This document shows positions 50,845-59,643 of a stretch of 64,000 nucleotides of DNA, one piece after another. Under the pieces are notes generated by a model. That model worked only from the letters and a program-made list of their open reading frames with translations. It was not told the DNA's origin and ran no database searches. The position numbers and the translations under genes were made by a program. Each line of letters opens with the position of its first letter. The first letter of the stretch is position 1. The DNA lies in the NCBI GenBank assembly GCA_900539625.1, contig UQCW01000008.1:10080-74079 (forward strand). Reading direction: 5' to 3'. This DNA is from an uncultured Prevotella sp. (lineage in GTDB: Bacteria; Bacteroidota; Bacteroidia; Bacteroidales; Bacteroidaceae).

Positions 50845-51396
50845 TCAATGCGTTGCCGTTGAATCGGCATGAGCTTGCTTCTTCTCGTGTGCAACCTTCT
50901 CTTCCTTGTGCTTGTTCTCTGCTGTGTGGGAAGAGACTGGGTGCATGGTGGTCGTGTCGGCAGGAAGAGCGTGGAGCGAATCATTGTTGAGACCCTCCTC
51001 CGAAGCCTCCTGGAGCGTGTCGACAGGCGTCGTTTCCTTGGCGGGCGGCAGCGGCATCAGTTCCTCGTCAATCAGTTCGCCTTCATCTTCAGCTTCCTCT
51101 ATCGGTTCCGCCAGTGGCGCCTGCTCTGCGGGCATTGTCTCTTCCGGAATGTGGAAAATGTTGTGAGCCCCGACGGCGATCACGCCGAGCAGACCGATGG
51201 CCACCAGGAAGTTACACCATTTGTCTTGCAGCGTAGAGGGTTTTCCCGTCGGCCTGTTGTTGGCCTCCGTCTCTTCCTTCTCCGTGTTGTTGCGCGGCGT
51301 TTCGCTTGCCTTTTCGGCATTTGGCACTGCGTTTTCTTGGCTGTCAAGCGCCTTGTTGTCTTCGGCGTCGTTCAGCGGTTTGTTTTCGTCATTCAT
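50845..51396 (-). CDS. Acidic single-span membrane protein of unknown function
   Basis: From the ATG 51,396 (GGAGGAAG upstream) it encodes 183 residues. The N-terminal half is charged and disordered; one membrane span (NFLVAIGLLGVIAVGAHNIF, about 56-75) follows. The rest is a Glu/Pro/Thr-rich periplasmic tail ending in a His/Lys-rich segment (HKEEKVAHEKKQAHADSTAT). No family is recognised. It overlaps the S4 gene by eight bases, so they are co-translated. Confidence 0.6.
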   Translation of the reverse strand: MNDENKPLNDAEDNKALDSQENAVPNAEKASETPRNNTEKEETEANNRPTGKPSTLQDKWCNFLVAIGLLGVIAVGAHNIFHIPEETMPAEQAPLAEPIEEAEDEGELIDEELMPLPPAKETTPVDTLQEASEEGLNNDSLHALPADTTTMHPVSSHTAENKHKEEKVAHEKKQAHADSTATH

Positions 51397-51811
51397 CTTC
51401 TTCCTCCTCTTCGTCAAAATCAAAGTCTTCGTCCAGGAAAATCGGTGCGCTGAAATCGTCGAGCGCACGGCGGTCTTTTTTCGTCGGACGTCCTGTGCCC
51501 TTTGCGCGTCCAACGAATCCGCTGATGCGGCTCATTTCGAGCACTTCATATTGTTCGGGCGCTGTGATGTTTTCCAGAATTTCCGGCAGAAGTTTGGCTC
51601 CCACGCGTTTCTCAATGGCCTGCTTCACTTTAAACGTATAAGTCACAGGCGATTTGCGCACCGCAACCTCGTCGCCTTCCTTGACGCTGCGGGAGGGTTT
51701 TGCTTGTGCGCCATTGATGGCCACGCGCCCGTTTTTGCAGGCGTCGGCAGCCAGGGAGCGTGTTTTGAAAATGCGTGCGGCCCAAAGCCATTTGTCGAGA
51801 CGTGCTTCCAT
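51389..51811 (-). CDS. S4-domain RNA-binding protein (Hsp15-like)
   Basis: 140 residues with an N-terminal S4 domain (about 1-60): RLDKWLWAARIFKTRSLAAD and NGRVAINGAQAKPSRSVKEG. Hsp15 proteins bind stalled 50S subunits carrying nascent peptides. A charged tail ends in a poly-Glu stretch (FDEEEEEDE). It heads a two-gene operon with the membrane protein. Confidence 0.88.
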   Translation of the reverse strand: MEARLDKWLWAARIFKTRSLAADACKNGRVAINGAQAKPSRSVKEGDEVAVRKSPVTYTFKVKQAIEKRVGAKLLPEILENITAPEQYEVLEMSRISGFVGRAKGTGRPTKKDRRALDDFSAPIFLDEDFDFDEEEEEDE

Positions 51812-51912
51812 GTGGATTGTTTGTGAAAATATTAGGGGGATAAGTTGGTTGTCAACCTTCTTATGTGGTGGGCGTGCAGAGACTGTTGCTACGGTACGCC
51901 GCTTTAGAAAGC

Positions 51913-51941
51913 AGGGTGTGCTTGATATTCAAACACACCCT
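51913..51941 (-). terminator. Terminator after pth
   Basis: AGGGTGTG and CACACCCT, followed by a T/C-rich tract on the minus strand side (TTTCTAAAGC). Confidence 0.55.
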
Positions 51942-51963
51942 TTCCTTCCTGCTTGTTTTCGCT

Positions 51964-52623
51964 TCATTTCTTGTTGAAATGGTTCATCGTGAACTGAATG
52001 CCAGAGAGCGCGAAACTTTTAACCATTTCGCCGGCCAATTCCAGTCGTTCGTCCATGGTCTTGAGGTCTTCATCGGTAAACTCTCCCAATACGAAGTCAA
52101 CCTGTCCGCCGCGTGGGAAATCGTTGCCGATGCCAAAGCGCAGGCGGGCGTATTGCTGCGTGCCGAGCACACTGCTGATGTGCTTCAGTCCGTTGTGTCC
52201 GGCCTCGCTGCCTCCCGGTCGCATTCTCAGTTGCCCGAAAGGCAACGAGAGATCGTCGACCACCACGAGAATATTTTCCAGGGGAATTTTCTTCTCGTTC
52301 ATCCAGTAGCGCACCGCGTTGCCGGAGAGGTTCATGTAGGTGGAGGGTTTGAGCAGCGTGAGCGTCTGGTTTTTCACCTTCAGCGTGGTGACGGCGCCAT
52401 ATCGCTTGTCCTCAAATACAAGATTGGACGCCTTAGCCAAGGCGTCCAATACTCTAAATCCTATGTTGTGACGGGTTTGGGCATATTCGCTACCGATATT
52501 CCCCAGCCCGACAATCAGAAAATTCATCTGCTGATGATTTTTTTCAGTTTCGCTTTGCTCCTGCTTGCCTTCTTTCCCGTTGCCGTTTGATGTGGCAAAG
52601 AGTCTTTTCAGAAAATCAAACAT
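51964..52623 (-). CDS. pth: Peptidyl-tRNA hydrolase Pth
   Basis: Pth frees tRNA from peptidyl-tRNA dropped from ribosomes. The core starts at about residue 33 (MNFLIVGLGNIGSEYAQTRH), with the catalytic His of TRHNIGF. KPSTYMNLSGNAV and VVVDDLSLPFGQLRMRPGGS follow. The 32-residue N-terminal extension (FDFLKRLF...) may be real, since its ATG lies 18 bases behind rplY; an internal ATG at 52,527 gives the usual size. It lies with rplY, a common order. Confidence 0.93.
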   Translation of the reverse strand: MFDFLKRLFATSNGNGKEGKQEQSETEKNHQQMNFLIVGLGNIGSEYAQTRHNIGFRVLDALAKASNLVFEDKRYGAVTTLKVKNQTLTLLKPSTYMNLSGNAVRYWMNEKKIPLENILVVVDDLSLPFGQLRMRPGGSEAGHNGLKHISSVLGTQQYARLRFGIGNDFPRGGQVDFVLGEFTDEDLKTMDERLELAGEMVKSFALSGIQFTMNHFNKK

Positions 52624-52641
52624 GAGCCGTGGTTCAAATCA

Positions 52642-53241
52642 TTATGCCTTGGCAGCTGCAGCGGCAGCACCCATAGCGGCACGGGTCATCTTCACGGTGC
52701 AAACGATAACTTCCTTCGGAGTGACGAGTTCGAGGTTTTCGAAGTGGAGGTCGCCAACCTTGATGCTCTTGCCGAGCTGCAAAGCAGTAACGTCGATGTT
52801 CAACTTCTCAGGAATTGCAGAGTAGAGAGCCTTCACATTCAACTTACGAACCATCGTGATCAAGCGACCACCGGCGCGTACACCTTCAGCCAAACCTTGA
52901 GGAGCGATGGGCACACCCATAACGATGGGCTTCTCAGCGTGAACTTCGAGGAAGTCAACGTGGAGCACGTTGTCCTTTACAGGGTGGAACTGAACTTCCT
53001 TCAAGATACCTTTGTGGTCTTCGCCGTCGATGTTGATGTCAACGAGGTAGATGTGAGGAGTATAGATGAGCTTGTTGATTTCCTTTTCGCTAACAGAGAA
53101 ATGGATGGCTTCAGGCTGGCCGTTGGCATCCTTCTTTTCTCCGTAGAGAACGCATGGAACGTTACCGCTGTTGCGGATGGCTTTGACAGCTTTCTTGCCG
53201 AGCTCGGTACGTGCAGTACCATTGATTGAAATTTGCTTCAT
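52642..53241 (-). CDS. rplY: 50S ribosomal protein L25 (CTC form)
   Basis: L25 binds 5S rRNA; the long form has a C-terminal TL5/CTC domain. 199 residues: ISINGTARTELGKKAVKAIR at the start, VPCVLYG and the C-terminal domain VHAEKPIVMGVPIAPQGLAE, ending in an Ala-rich stretch. It is transcribed from a consensus promoter at 53,340-53,371 and is followed by pth. Confidence 0.95.
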   Translation of the reverse strand: MKQISINGTARTELGKKAVKAIRNSGNVPCVLYGEKKDANGQPEAIHFSVSEKEINKLIYTPHIYLVDINIDGEDHKGILKEVQFHPVKDNVLHVDFLEVHAEKPIVMGVPIAPQGLAEGVRAGGRLITMVRKLNVKALYSAIPEKLNIDVTALQLGKSIKVGDLHFENLELVTPKEVIVCTVKMTRAAMGAAAAAAKA

Positions 53242-53339
53242 TGTGTAATAAAATTTTGTGTTACTCTAAATTAAGTATTTCGCTTAATTCGCCATCACAC
53301 GCAGAGCCTATTCCTGACTCTGGGAGGACAAATCGGCTG

Positions 53340-53371
53340 CAAATTTAGTGATAATCTTTCAGTTGGGCAAA
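53340..53371 (-). promoter_or_regulatory. Promoter of the rplY-pth operon
   Basis: Minus strand TTTG, 20 bases, TAAATTTG. A near-perfect Bacteroidetes promoter. Confidence 0.8.
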
Positions 53372-53470
53372 CTTTTCTCCTGCGAAATCAATGTGCTTCT
53401 GCCATTTAATCGCAATTGGCCCGAAACAAATTTAGGCTTGCTTCCGCAAATGCAGATGCAAGCCTAAATG

Positions 53471-53545
53471 TCGGGGTGACTGGATTCGAACCAGCGACCA
53501 CACGCCCCCCAGACGCGTACTCTAACCGGGCTGAGCTACACCCCG
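53471..53545 (-). tRNA. tRNA-Pro (anticodon GGG)
   Basis: 75 bases. Acceptor CGGGGTG/CACCCCG, discriminator A, anticodon loop CTGGGGG with GGG at positions 34-36, and TGGTTCGAATCCA T-arm. Its own promoter (TTTG-N20-TAATTTTG) is at 53,594-53,625. Confidence 0.92.
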
Positions 53546-53593
53546 ATGGTGTATCGGTCGTTAAGCGTTGTGCTTAATTCCCGTTAGCGTCTG

Positions 53594-53625
53594 CAAAATT
53601 AGTCCTTTTGTTTCTAACCGCCAAA
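53594..53625 (-). promoter_or_regulatory. Promoter of tRNA-Pro
   Basis: Minus strand TTTG, 20 bases, TAATTTTG. Confidence 0.75.
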
Positions 53626-54176
53626 TTTTTTTTCGATTTTTTGTAAAAATAGATGCGTGGGGCGGATTTCTGCTCTGATGGATTTTATAAAATACGATGA
53701 ATTTCATAACTTTGCACCCGAAAATATGAAACTCAAGCGGGAACAGGCGGTCGCTATGCTCTGCCAGATTGCCGTTGCAATCGCGTTCTGCTTCAGGGTT
53801 TCACAGTTTATATGATATTTGCAACAAAGAGACAACCAGCGTTTCAGACATTAAACAAGATTCATAGGTTCCATGATTGGGGCGTTTGTATGCAACGCTG
53901 ATTTTGCGGGTATGGCGGGAAATCCTTGAGAGCATCCGTTTGTTATTTCCGGAAGTAGGATTTTTCTGTGCCCCTCTTTTCCGATTTCAGATTGTTCGCT
54001 GAAATCACATCCACACCTTTATTGCCATTCCTTCGTGAACATTGCGTCGGCTTTTCTGCCAGCATGGTGTCCGCCCGTTTTGCCGTGTCCTTTTCTTTGG
54101 ATTCGGCGGGGAGGACTTATCTTTTGTTGCGCGATGGTTTGTCTGGTAAATTCTTTTTACACCACAACTATAATCC
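53626..54176. other. Region upstream of the efflux operon
   Basis: A plus-strand TAACTTTG box at 53,707-53,714 is followed by 460 bases of leader. A 29-residue frame from 53,727 (MKLKREQAV...) is possible but unsupported. No other gene recognised. Confidence 0.45.
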
Positions 54177-55514
54177 ATGATTCAACCTCATTTTCTTAGA
54201 ATGCGGATGGCACGCTTGGTGTTTTCCGCCTCTATCTGTGCTGTTTCTCAGGGCGCATGGGCGCAAAACCGCGTGGAGCCGCATCTGCAGCATCTTTTTG
54301 AAACTGCCGAGGCCCATAATGCGAGTCTGCAAAGCCTTGAGGCGGCTTCGCGCGAGGCGCAGGCCGCTGTTGAGACTGCTAAGGCCGAACGCTTGCCGGA
54401 TGTTTCGGCGCAGGCATCGTATTGCTATTATGGCAACGCCCGCCTGTGGAACCGTCATTTCGGTGAGAGCACTTCCGCTCCTATGCCGCATTGGGGCAAC
54501 AACTATGCCTTGAAGGCTTCGCAGGTGGTTTATTCCGGCGGGGCGGTGACGGCGAGTATTGAACTCTCGAAGCAGGGCGCACAAATGGCGCGGCTTGCCA
54601 AACGCGAGGTGCAGCAGAATGTGCGCTTTGCATTGGTGGGGCTTTACCTGCAACTCCATCATTTGCAAAACCGTGAGCGTGTTTACCAAGCGAATGCAGA
54701 ACTTACCAGTCAACTGATTGACCAGACGCGTCAGCGTCGCAAGGAGGGAACGGTGTTGGCCAACGACATCACCCGTTATGAATTGCAGCAGGAACAGATG
54801 CGACTGGGACTGGTCCAGACTTCGGATGCCCGCGACATCGCACGCCACCAACTCCTCACGGCGCTTGGCGTGGACTCTCTGCCCGATGTGCTCGACGGCA
54901 GTGCTTTCAAAGAGCGCCCAATGGCGTCGTTGCCTGCCTGGGATGCGTGGCAACGTGTGGCCGATGGGGGACACGCCACCTTGGAAAAGGAGCGCTTGAA
55001 TGTTTCGATGAGCCAGACCAAACTGAAACTGGAACGCGCGGCGCAACTGCCCAAACTGGCGCTCGTGGCTGAAGATCATCTCGACGGGCCAGTCACTATT
55101 GAAGTGCCGCCCCTCAACAAAAACCTCAATTATTGGTTTGTTGGGGTAGGGGTGAGCTACAATATCTCGTCGCTGTACAAGAACAACCGGCGCATCCGTC
55201 AGGCGAAGTTGGCCACCGCCACCTCGCAGGCGCAATTGGAGGATGCAAAATGCCGCATCAACGACGCGGTGCAGCAGGCGTGCGTGAATTATCGAACGGC
55301 CGAGAGTAATCTGCGAACGCAACAGAAAAGCGTGGAACTGGCGCGGCAGAACTATCAGGTGGTAAGCCATCGCTATGCCAATGGTTTGGCGCTCGTGACC
55401 GACATGACGGATGCCGCTTCCGTGAAACTCAATGCCGAATTGGCGCTGGCTGATGCCGAGATAAACCTCTATTATTGTTATTATGCCATCCGTTTCGCGG
55501 CTGGAAATTTATAA
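54177..55514 (+). CDS. TolC-family outer-membrane efflux protein
   Basis: It is the outer-membrane channel of a tripartite efflux system. 445 residues: signal peptide (MARLVFSASICAVSQGAWAQ, about 11-30), then two long coiled-coil repeats typical of OEP domains (FETAEAHNASLQSLEAASRE, ELARQNYQVVSHRYANGLAL). The start is the ATG 54,177. It precedes the HlyD and transporter genes in the same direction, so they form an operon. Confidence 0.9.
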   Translation: MIQPHFLRMRMARLVFSASICAVSQGAWAQNRVEPHLQHLFETAEAHNASLQSLEAASREAQAAVETAKAERLPDVSAQASYCYYGNARLWNRHFGESTSAPMPHWGNNYALKASQVVYSGGAVTASIELSKQGAQMARLAKREVQQNVRFALVGLYLQLHHLQNRERVYQANAELTSQLIDQTRQRRKEGTVLANDITRYELQQEQMRLGLVQTSDARDIARHQLLTALGVDSLPDVLDGSAFKERPMASLPAWDAWQRVADGGHATLEKERLNVSMSQTKLKLERAAQLPKLALVAEDHLDGPVTIEVPPLNKNLNYWFVGVGVSYNISSLYKNNRRIRQAKLATATSQAQLEDAKCRINDAVQQACVNYRTAESNLRTQQKSVELARQNYQVVSHRYANGLALVTDMTDAASVKLNAELALADAEINLYYCYYAIRFAAGNL

Positions 55515-55572
55515 TGACTGCAAGCGGGCGGCCAAACTGATGCTGACGCCTGCTTGAAACTCGACCATTGAT

Positions 55573-56607
55573 TTGAAAATGAAAAGCAGAAAATTTCTTC
55601 GTTGGGGTTATAACACCCTTGTTGTTATCCTTTTATTGACAGGTATTTATTTCGTTGTGGCACATTTCGTTCACTTCGGCAACAGTGAAATCACCGATAA
55701 TGCCACCATCTACCGTCACATCACGCCCGTCAACACGCGCGTGCAGGGCTTTATCCGCGAGATTCGTTTCGACGATTATCAGGAAGTCCACAAGGGCGAC
55801 ACGCTCGTTGTCATCGATGACAGCGAATTTTGCCTACGCCTGGCGCAGGCTGAAGCCGATTTGGCAAGCGCCACCGCTGGAGGCCGTGTGACGAGTAGCG
55901 GCGTGAACACGGCGCAGCGTCAGGTCAACGTGAGCATGGCGGGCATTGAAGAAGCCCGTGTGCATCTTGAAAATGCGGAGCGGGAGGAGAAGCGTTATGC
56001 CCAGCTTTTGAAAAACGATGCCGTTACGCCGCAGCAATATGATGCTGTTCACACGGCCTATCTCTCGGCCAAGGCGCGGTATGAACAGGCTCTGCGCCAA
56101 AGTAGTGCGCTGACGGCGGTGAAGACCGAGCAAAACCATCGCCTGGGGCAGACCGATGCCGCCATTCGCTTGGCGAAGGCGCAGGTTGATATGGCGCGGC
56201 TCAATCTTTCCTACACGGTCATTGTGGCAACGGCCGATGGCGTGGTGGGACGTAAGGACATCCATGTCGGACAGCTCGTGCAGCCGGGGCAGACCTTGGT
56301 GAGCCTGGTGGACAAGGCCGACGTCTGGGTCGTGGCCAATTACCGCGAGACGCAATTGCCAAATATCAAGATTGGCGCATCGGTGAAAGTGAAGGTGGAT
56401 GCCGTTCCGGGCCGCGTGTTCGAAGGCACCGTTGAGCGCATCAGTGACGCCACGGGCGCCGCTTCCTCGCTCATTCCGCAGGACAACGCCACTGGCAATT
56501 TTGTCAAGGTGGAGCAGCGTGTGCCAGTGCGTATCCGCCTGAAGGCTTCCAAGGATTTGGAGATGCTTCGTGCCGGACTGAATGTTGAAACCTCTGTGGC
56601 TTATTAA
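55573..56607 (+). CDS. HlyD/EmrA-type membrane fusion protein
   Basis: The 344-residue protein has one N-terminal span (LVVILLLTGIYFVVAHFVHF). The EmrA-like start SEITDNATIYRHITPVNTRV follows, then lipoyl half-motifs (VQGFIREIRFDDYQEVHKGD), a coiled-coil hairpin of about 95-200 and the beta-barrel part DGVVGRKDIHVGQLVQPGQT. It links the inner-membrane transporter with the TolC-like channel. Confidence 0.92.
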   Translation: MKMKSRKFLRWGYNTLVVILLLTGIYFVVAHFVHFGNSEITDNATIYRHITPVNTRVQGFIREIRFDDYQEVHKGDTLVVIDDSEFCLRLAQAEADLASATAGGRVTSSGVNTAQRQVNVSMAGIEEARVHLENAEREEKRYAQLLKNDAVTPQQYDAVHTAYLSAKARYEQALRQSSALTAVKTEQNHRLGQTDAAIRLAKAQVDMARLNLSYTVIVATADGVVGRKDIHVGQLVQPGQTLVSLVDKADVWVVANYRETQLPNIKIGASVKVKVDAVPGRVFEGTVERISDATGAASSLIPQDNATGNFVKVEQRVPVRIRLKASKDLEMLRAGLNVETSVAY

Positions 56608-56664
56608 GTAAGGTGATTAGGTGGTCAAAATATAGAACACCTGCTTAAACAACTGAACCGAAAT

Positions 56665-58323
56665 ATGTCAGATAATAATCATCATGCTCCTGCCGGCGGT
56701 CCGCCGACGGAGTTCTCCATGCCCATGTTCCGCAGCTTCGTTCCCGAAGTGGTGCGGCCGTGGCTTTATGTCTTGCTTGCCTTCTGCTTCCAGTTTTCTG
56801 GCGGTGTCTATTTGGGAGCCATGCCCGATGTGGTCGGCGAGCATGCCCTGATGCGTGAAGACGTGCAGATGAGTCTGTATGCCACGTTGGCCGGAATGGC
56901 GTTCTATTTCCCCGTGCTCTTCCGCATGAAATTCCATTTCAGCAGCAAATTCCTCCTGATGGTCTCTGCCTTCGTGATTCTTTGTTGCAATGCGTTGACC
57001 ATGCTCAATTTGCCCTTGCCGCTGCTGTGGACCCTCTGCTTCCTCTGTGGTATGGCCAAGATTCAAGGAACGTTTGAATGTATGTCCTCCATCCAGCTCT
57101 GGATGACGCCCAAACGCGACATGGCCGTCTTTTTCCCTTTGCTCCATCTCGTGTTGCTCACCTCCATCGAAGGAGCCGGCTTCCTCGCCGCCGCCTTCGC
57201 CTTTCATGGTCATTGGACTTTGATGCACTGGTTCGTGATGGGCTTGATGCTCTTCGTGCTCGCCGTTCAGCATTTTCTTACGCGCCCCTTCCATGCCATG
57301 CCGAAAATCATTCCGCTGAAGGGTATCGACTGGCAGGGTGCGCTGCTTTGGGCGTTGCTGGCGTTGCAGGTGGCCTATGTGTTCAACTATGGTGACTGGC
57401 ACGATTGGTGGAATTCTCCCGTGGTACGCCTACTCACTGGAACGTCACTTCTGACCCTCGTCATCGCACTGCGCCGTATGCACACCGCCACATCGCCCTA
57501 TTTCGAGCCTGCCATGTGGCACTATCCCTATGTGCTGCCCATCATTCTCCTCATCGGTGTCTTTGAAGCCCTTTTTGCGGCCGAGCATAGTTTGGAGAGC
57601 GTTTATTATGCAGCGGTGATGCACTATAGCGACCTTACGCAGGAGACCCTTGCCCAATGGGCTTTGCCAGGACTGTGGGCGGGCTGCCTCTTTTCCTTAG
57701 GCTGGCTTGCCTTGATGCGCTGGACGCCTTATCGTCTGCTTGCCATTGCCCTGTTGGCCTTCATCGCCTATGCCGCCGGATTTTATTTCCTTCTCAATGC
57801 CAACCTCTCCATTGAGCAGTTGCGTTGGCCCCTCGTGTGTCGCGGCTTCAGTTATGCCGTCATCTCCGTCACGATGATGTGGTGCTTGGCAACCGTCATG
57901 TCCTTCCAGCATTTCTTTCAGGCCCTTTCCGTTTTCAACGTGCTTCACATGTTTGTCGGCGGCGTCATCGGCGGTGCTTGCTATGCCTATGGTCTGCGCT
58001 ATTATGTGGCCGATGGTTTCTCCCGCTATTCCGGGGCCATAGATTCCGTTTCAACTTCCGCCCGTCCCTTCTCCTTTGGTGGCTTTATGGGGCATTTCGT
58101 TGAAGGCCTGACCGCCCAAGGCATCAAGACCCTTTACGGTTGGACACTCTATGCCGCCATTGTCATCACCCTGTTTCTCCTGCTTTGGGATTTGCCAGCG
58201 GTGCGGCGGCGTGTTCATCGCGTGCCGACCTGGTCCAGTCTCGGTATGCAGATGTGGCGTGGCTTCCAGCGCCAGCAGAAATTGAGACGCCTCCGCCGCA
58301 TGAGATGGGCGAAGGCGCAATAG
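56665..58323 (+). CDS. MFS-type multidrug transporter (about 14 spans)
   Basis: A 552-residue polytopic inner-membrane transporter, from its neighbours the EmrB-like partner of the HlyD protein. Spans include WLYVLLAFCFQFSGGVYLGA, LYATLAGMAFYFPVLF and YAAIVITLFLLLWDLPAV. The N-terminal part resembles MFS but the usual motif A is not clear. Some Bacteroidetes homologues are annotated as beta-carotene monooxygenase, probably wrongly. The gene is 57 bases behind the fusion protein gene. Confidence 0.82.
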   Translation: MSDNNHHAPAGGPPTEFSMPMFRSFVPEVVRPWLYVLLAFCFQFSGGVYLGAMPDVVGEHALMREDVQMSLYATLAGMAFYFPVLFRMKFHFSSKFLLMVSAFVILCCNALTMLNLPLPLLWTLCFLCGMAKIQGTFECMSSIQLWMTPKRDMAVFFPLLHLVLLTSIEGAGFLAAAFAFHGHWTLMHWFVMGLMLFVLAVQHFLTRPFHAMPKIIPLKGIDWQGALLWALLALQVAYVFNYGDWHDWWNSPVVRLLTGTSLLTLVIALRRMHTATSPYFEPAMWHYPYVLPIILLIGVFEALFAAEHSLESVYYAAVMHYSDLTQETLAQWALPGLWAGCLFSLGWLALMRWTPYRLLAIALLAFIAYAAGFYFLLNANLSIEQLRWPLVCRGFSYAVISVTMMWCLATVMSFQHFFQALSVFNVLHMFVGGVIGGACYAYGLRYYVADGFSRYSGAIDSVSTSARPFSFGGFMGHFVEGLTAQGIKTLYGWTLYAAIVITLFLLLWDLPAVRRRVHRVPTWSSLGMQMWRGFQRQQKLRRLRRMRWAKAQ

Positions 58324-58399
58324 AAGTGTAGGCGCTTTGTTAAAAACTTTGCTTGCGAACCCGTCGTGGCGGGGAGGAGCAAAGCGTTTTATGATGAAA

Positions 58400-58524
58400 A
58401 ATTAGGACACACATATATTATATATAGGACACCATCTATAATATATAGGACATCCTATATAATGTATAAGACAGATGGTCGGCACGGTTTTGTTATTGTC
58501 ACAATTCGTGTCGACCATCTGTCT
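58400..58524. terminator. AT-rich repeats and hairpin between convergent genes
   Basis: Three imperfect TATATAGGACA(C/T) words at 58,400-58,465, then AGACAGATGGTCG and CGACCATCTGTCT (58,469-58,481 and 58,512-58,524) as a 13-bp stem. It probably ends both the efflux operon and the DUF4435 gene. Confidence 0.6.
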
Positions 58525-58527
58525 GTT

Positions 58528-59580
58528 TCAAGAAACCTTCTCCTTCGCCTCCTCTTCGTTACCTCCTCCCAGTCTTTTCTGTTCCAGGCGGTCAATGAGG
58601 CGTTTGATGTCGGCCTGTATCCTTTTATAAGGCTCCGACTCACGATACCCCGTGTGCTTCCTGAGCATCTCCTCAACGGGGGCCACGGCATGCTGATAGG
58701 CCGCCAGTTCATTTTGCATCTGAACGGCATGCTCGGCCAGGTGGCGTATCTCCCGTTCGCGGTCGCGCCGCAGTGCTTCGCAAACGCCCGTAAGCATCGG
58801 AGAAACGATACCATCGAAGAGGTCGTGGCCGCGCATATATAGATAAGTGGTCTGCGGTGTCAGTCCCAACGAAAGCAGACGCTTCATGAGCGGTTTGTAA
58901 GTGTCGCGTCCCTGTGGGAAAATCTTCTGCAGACGACTGATTTTCGCATTTACGCGGTGGCGCAACGCCTCCAGCGTCTGTTCGGGATGGTAGAAATTGA
59001 GGCGTTCGATGAGAACGATGTGGAAAAAATCGAGCATGGAGAATGTGGAGTAGCGCCCGTAGCGGTAAGCCCAGATGTTCCATACGAAAAGCGGCCAGAT
59101 AATTTCAGAATACTGCTGGAGAAACGCTTCGAAATCGAAGATGCGGCGGTCGTTGAGCGTGGCCATCACACACACGTTTTGGAGCGTCGGGGCATAACAC
59201 TGGAAGTTCTCAATGGCATAAACATAAGTGTGGAACACAAAAGGGTTTCGACACACCTGCCAAGAAGCTTCCGTCGTTTCGCCCTGCATCAAATAATCAT
59301 AGTCGGCATCCACACAGGCAATCATGGACGTGCCGAGGCGGTCGCCCAGATCATTCATCAGTGCGATTTTCTTTCCCTTGCACAGCGAGGTGCGCGAAGG
59401 GAGCATCACTTCAAAATAATAGTGCGGCGTTTCCAGAGAGCGCAAGAGCGAGCTCCAGAAAAAAACATCGTCGTAGCTTTCCACGTAGGCCACGATTTTA
59501 TGGCGTGCCTGCTTCGGTCGCAACCGGTTGGCGGCCGCGATGAAATCGGAATTGAGATTTTGTGAGAGACGTTTGGCCAT
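58528..59580 (-). CDS. DUF4435 protein (AriB-like TOPRIM nuclease/effector)
   Basis: DUF4435 proteins are TOPRIM-fold proteins, among them AriB, the effector of the PARIS anti-phage system. From the ATG 59,580 it has 350 residues (the longer frame uses a TTG). The TOPRIM motifs are KIVAYVESYDDVFFWSSLLR (Glu 34, Asp 37/38) and MIACVDADYDYLM (Asp 91, 93, 95). The C-terminal half is helical (MQNELAAYQHAVAPVEEMLR). It lies 63 bases after the ATPase gene on the same strand. The family and pairing suggest defence, but a housekeeping role of this pair in Bacteroidetes is also possible. Confidence 0.82.
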   Translation of the reverse strand: MAKRLSQNLNSDFIAAANRLRPKQARHKIVAYVESYDDVFFWSSLLRSLETPHYYFEVMLPSRTSLCKGKKIALMNDLGDRLGTSMIACVDADYDYLMQGETTEASWQVCRNPFVFHTYVYAIENFQCYAPTLQNVCVMATLNDRRIFDFEAFLQQYSEIIWPLFVWNIWAYRYGRYSTFSMLDFFHIVLIERLNFYHPEQTLEALRHRVNAKISRLQKIFPQGRDTYKPLMKRLLSLGLTPQTTYLYMRGHDLFDGIVSPMLTGVCEALRRDREREIRHLAEHAVQMQNELAAYQHAVAPVEEMLRKHTGYRESEPYKRIQADIKRLIDRLEQKRLGGGNEEEAKEKVS

Positions 59581-59643
59581 GACATTCAAAGTTTTGGCAA
59601 TGAAAGACAAGTGGATATTTCAGGACACCTCCGTCTGCTGGGC

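Noticed and set aside
50127..50984. Short frames in the palindrome array
   Set aside because: Their peptides follow from the repeats (PLQG/ALGY-type words) and cross insertion boundaries.
53968..54180. 70-residue frame before the TolC-like gene
   Set aside because: It has no start signals or recognisable pattern and overlaps the TolC start; likely chance.
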